From assembly GCF_003999255.1 (NCBI RefSeq), contig NZ_CP034791.1, forward strand, positions 949,001-1,013,000: a DNA stretch of 64,000 nucleotides, given 5' to 3'. Position numbers and translations under genes: made by a program. Below the pieces are notes generated by a model. It was given only the letters and a program-made list of their open reading frames with translations. It did no database searches and was not told the origin of the DNA. Source of the stretch: Caldicellulosiruptor changbaiensis. Its GTDB lineage: Bacteria; Bacillota; Thermoanaerobacteria; Caldicellulosiruptorales; Caldicellulosiruptoraceae. Shown in pieces: positions 63,070-64,000 of this stretch; positions within the stretch are counted from its first letter, which is position 1, and every line of letters starts with the position of its first letter.

Positions 63070-63576
63070 TTGGTTCAAAAGAGAATTGATCCAAAGGAAT
63101 TAAATTTGAAAGAAAGAGTTGTTAATATAAATAGGGTTGCAAAGGTTGTAAAGGGAGGTAAGAGGCTTAAATTTTCAGCTATAGTGGTTGTTGGTGATGA
63201 GAACGGTCATGTTGGTGCAGGACACGGCAAGGCAGCTGAAATACCTGATGCTATAAGAAAGGCTATTGAAGATGCTAAAAAGCATCTTATTGAAGTACCA
63301 ATTGTAGGTACAACAATACCACATGAAGCAATTGGCGATTTTGGAGCATCAAAGGTATTGATTAAACCTGCTCCAGAGGGTACTGGAGTTATTGCTGGCG
63401 GTGCTGTGAGAGCTGTTTGTGAGCTTGCAGGAATTAAAGATATTAGAACAAAAAGCCTTGGATCTAACAACCCGGCTAATGTTGTACATGCAACAATTGA
63501 AGCTTTAAAGCAGCTCAAAAAACCTGAAGAGGTTGCAAGACTTAGAGGAAAGACCTTAGAAGAGATACTCAAATAA
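63070..63576 (+). CDS. rpsE: Ribosomal protein S5
   Basis: A 168-residue 30S accuracy protein (spectinomycin site). [20 protein letters not shown] and [20 protein letters not shown] are diagnostic. TTG start after AAGGAGGGATAG. Followed after 17 nt by rplO, with no rpmD between. Confidence 0.97.
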   Translation: MVQKRIDPKELNLKERVVNINRVAKVVKGGKRLKFSAIVVVGDENGHVGAGHGKAAEIPDAIRKAIEDAKKHLIEVPIVGTTIPHEAIGDFGASKVLIKPAPEGTGVIAGGAVRAVCELAGIKDIRTKSLGSNNPANVVHATIEALKQLKKPEEVARLRGKTLEEILK

Positions 63577-63593
63577 AAAGGAGGGCAAGCTTT

Positions 63594-64000
63594 ATGAAAC
63601 TTTTTGAACTAAAACCTGCGCCAGGTGCTAAGAAAAAGCCAAAAAGAGTTGGAAGAGGCGAAAGCTCTGGTCATGGTAAGACATCAACAAGAGGTCATAA
63701 AGGTCAATGGGCTCGTTCAGGCGGCGGTGTCAGACCAGGTTTTGAGGGTGGACAGATGCCGCTTACCAGAAGAATTCCCAAAAGGGGCTTTAAAAATATA
63801 AATAAAAAGGTGTATACTGAAGTTAATGTAGAAAAACTTGAAAGATTTGAAAATGACACGGTAATTACACCTGAGCTTTTACTCAAAGAAGGAGTTATTA
63901 GCAAGATAGAGAAGGACGGAGTGAAGGTACTCGGTAAAGGGGATCTCACAAAGAGGCTAATTGTAAGGGTGCAGAAGGTATCAGAAGGTGCAAGAAAGAA
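63594..64000 (+). CDS. rplO: Ribosomal protein L15 (3' partial)
   Basis: A 50S late-assembly protein; the first 135 codons are in the window. [40 protein letters not shown] and [18 protein letters not shown] are diagnostic. AAGGAGGG precedes ATG. The frame is open at the window end. Confidence 0.97.
   Translation, partial: MKLFELKPAPGAKKKPKRVGRGESSGHGKTSTRGHKGQWARSGGGVRPGFEGGQMPLTRRIPKRGFKNINKKVYTEVNVEKLERFENDTVITPELLLKEGVISKIEKDGVKVLGKGDLTKRLIVRVQKVSEGARK

Noticed and set aside
1..64000. tRNA, rRNA and CRISPR loci
   Set aside because: No cloverleaf, rRNA signature or regular repeat-spacer pattern was seen on either strand by eye.

Overview
The window is AT-rich bacterial DNA from a low-GC Gram-positive (Firmicutes). 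AGGAGG-type ribosome binding sites, a YtxC-like sporulation-associated gene, zinc-ribbon S14, a ferredoxin/CsoR/TusA/DsrE sulfur cluster and the ribosomal-protein layout fit an anaerobic thermophile. Caldicellulosiruptor or a close relative is my best guess, from memory and not from a search.

Layout. 1-4077: core genes mtaD (5' end outside), murJ, tyrS. 4078-13935: a tandem array of secreted cassettes at the 3' end of tyrS. Three cassettes encode a signal-peptide protein with a toxin-like C-terminal tip plus a small acidic protein that looks like its immunity partner. Copy 2 is split by an intact IS21-type element. A fourth cassette carries a secreted PPC/Amidase_6-like enzyme and a lipoprotein. 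Every cassette ends in a degenerate copy of the tyrS 3' end and its terminator. 14026-17106: an MMPL/RND-type membrane protein. 17107-29100: a second variable locus with the same logic at the MMPL 3' end. It holds an orphan Toxin_44-like tip with a DUF5412-like partner, an IS256-type relic, a frameshifted secreted NlpC/P60-like pseudogene, a lipoprotein, a copy of the MMPL 3' end, radical-SAM fragments with ABC and MFS transporters, an IS21-type relic and an IS110/IS1111-type element.

29143-52715: mostly ordinary core genes. These are cheW/mcp, an ECF S component with a DUF6873-like protein, ytxC-like, a yerC-like repressor, an RNA methyltransferase, a heptad-repeat coiled-coil protein, a secreted protein and an HtrA-like protease on the minus strand, the sulfur cluster, a B12-binding radical SAM protein, an NRAMP transporter, an M18 aminopeptidase, an MFS exporter, a phosphohexomutase, a two-component system, an HD-GYP protein, a ferritin-like protein and a rubredoxin-like mini-protein.

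52757-64000: the S10-spc ribosomal operon, with a structured leader before rpsJ and running to rplO (cut by the window end). An IS110-type element lies between rplB and rpsS with its transposase antisense to the operon, and rpmD is missing between rpsE and rplO.

The most unusual signal is the pair of echo arrays. Accessory toxin/immunity or peptide-maturation modules are stacked between core genes, and each module is closed by a copy of the 3' end and terminator of the upstream core gene. In one case the promoter region of the downstream core gene is copied too. This suggests that intergenic ends act as recombination handles for swapping and duplicating cassettes without a visible integrase.
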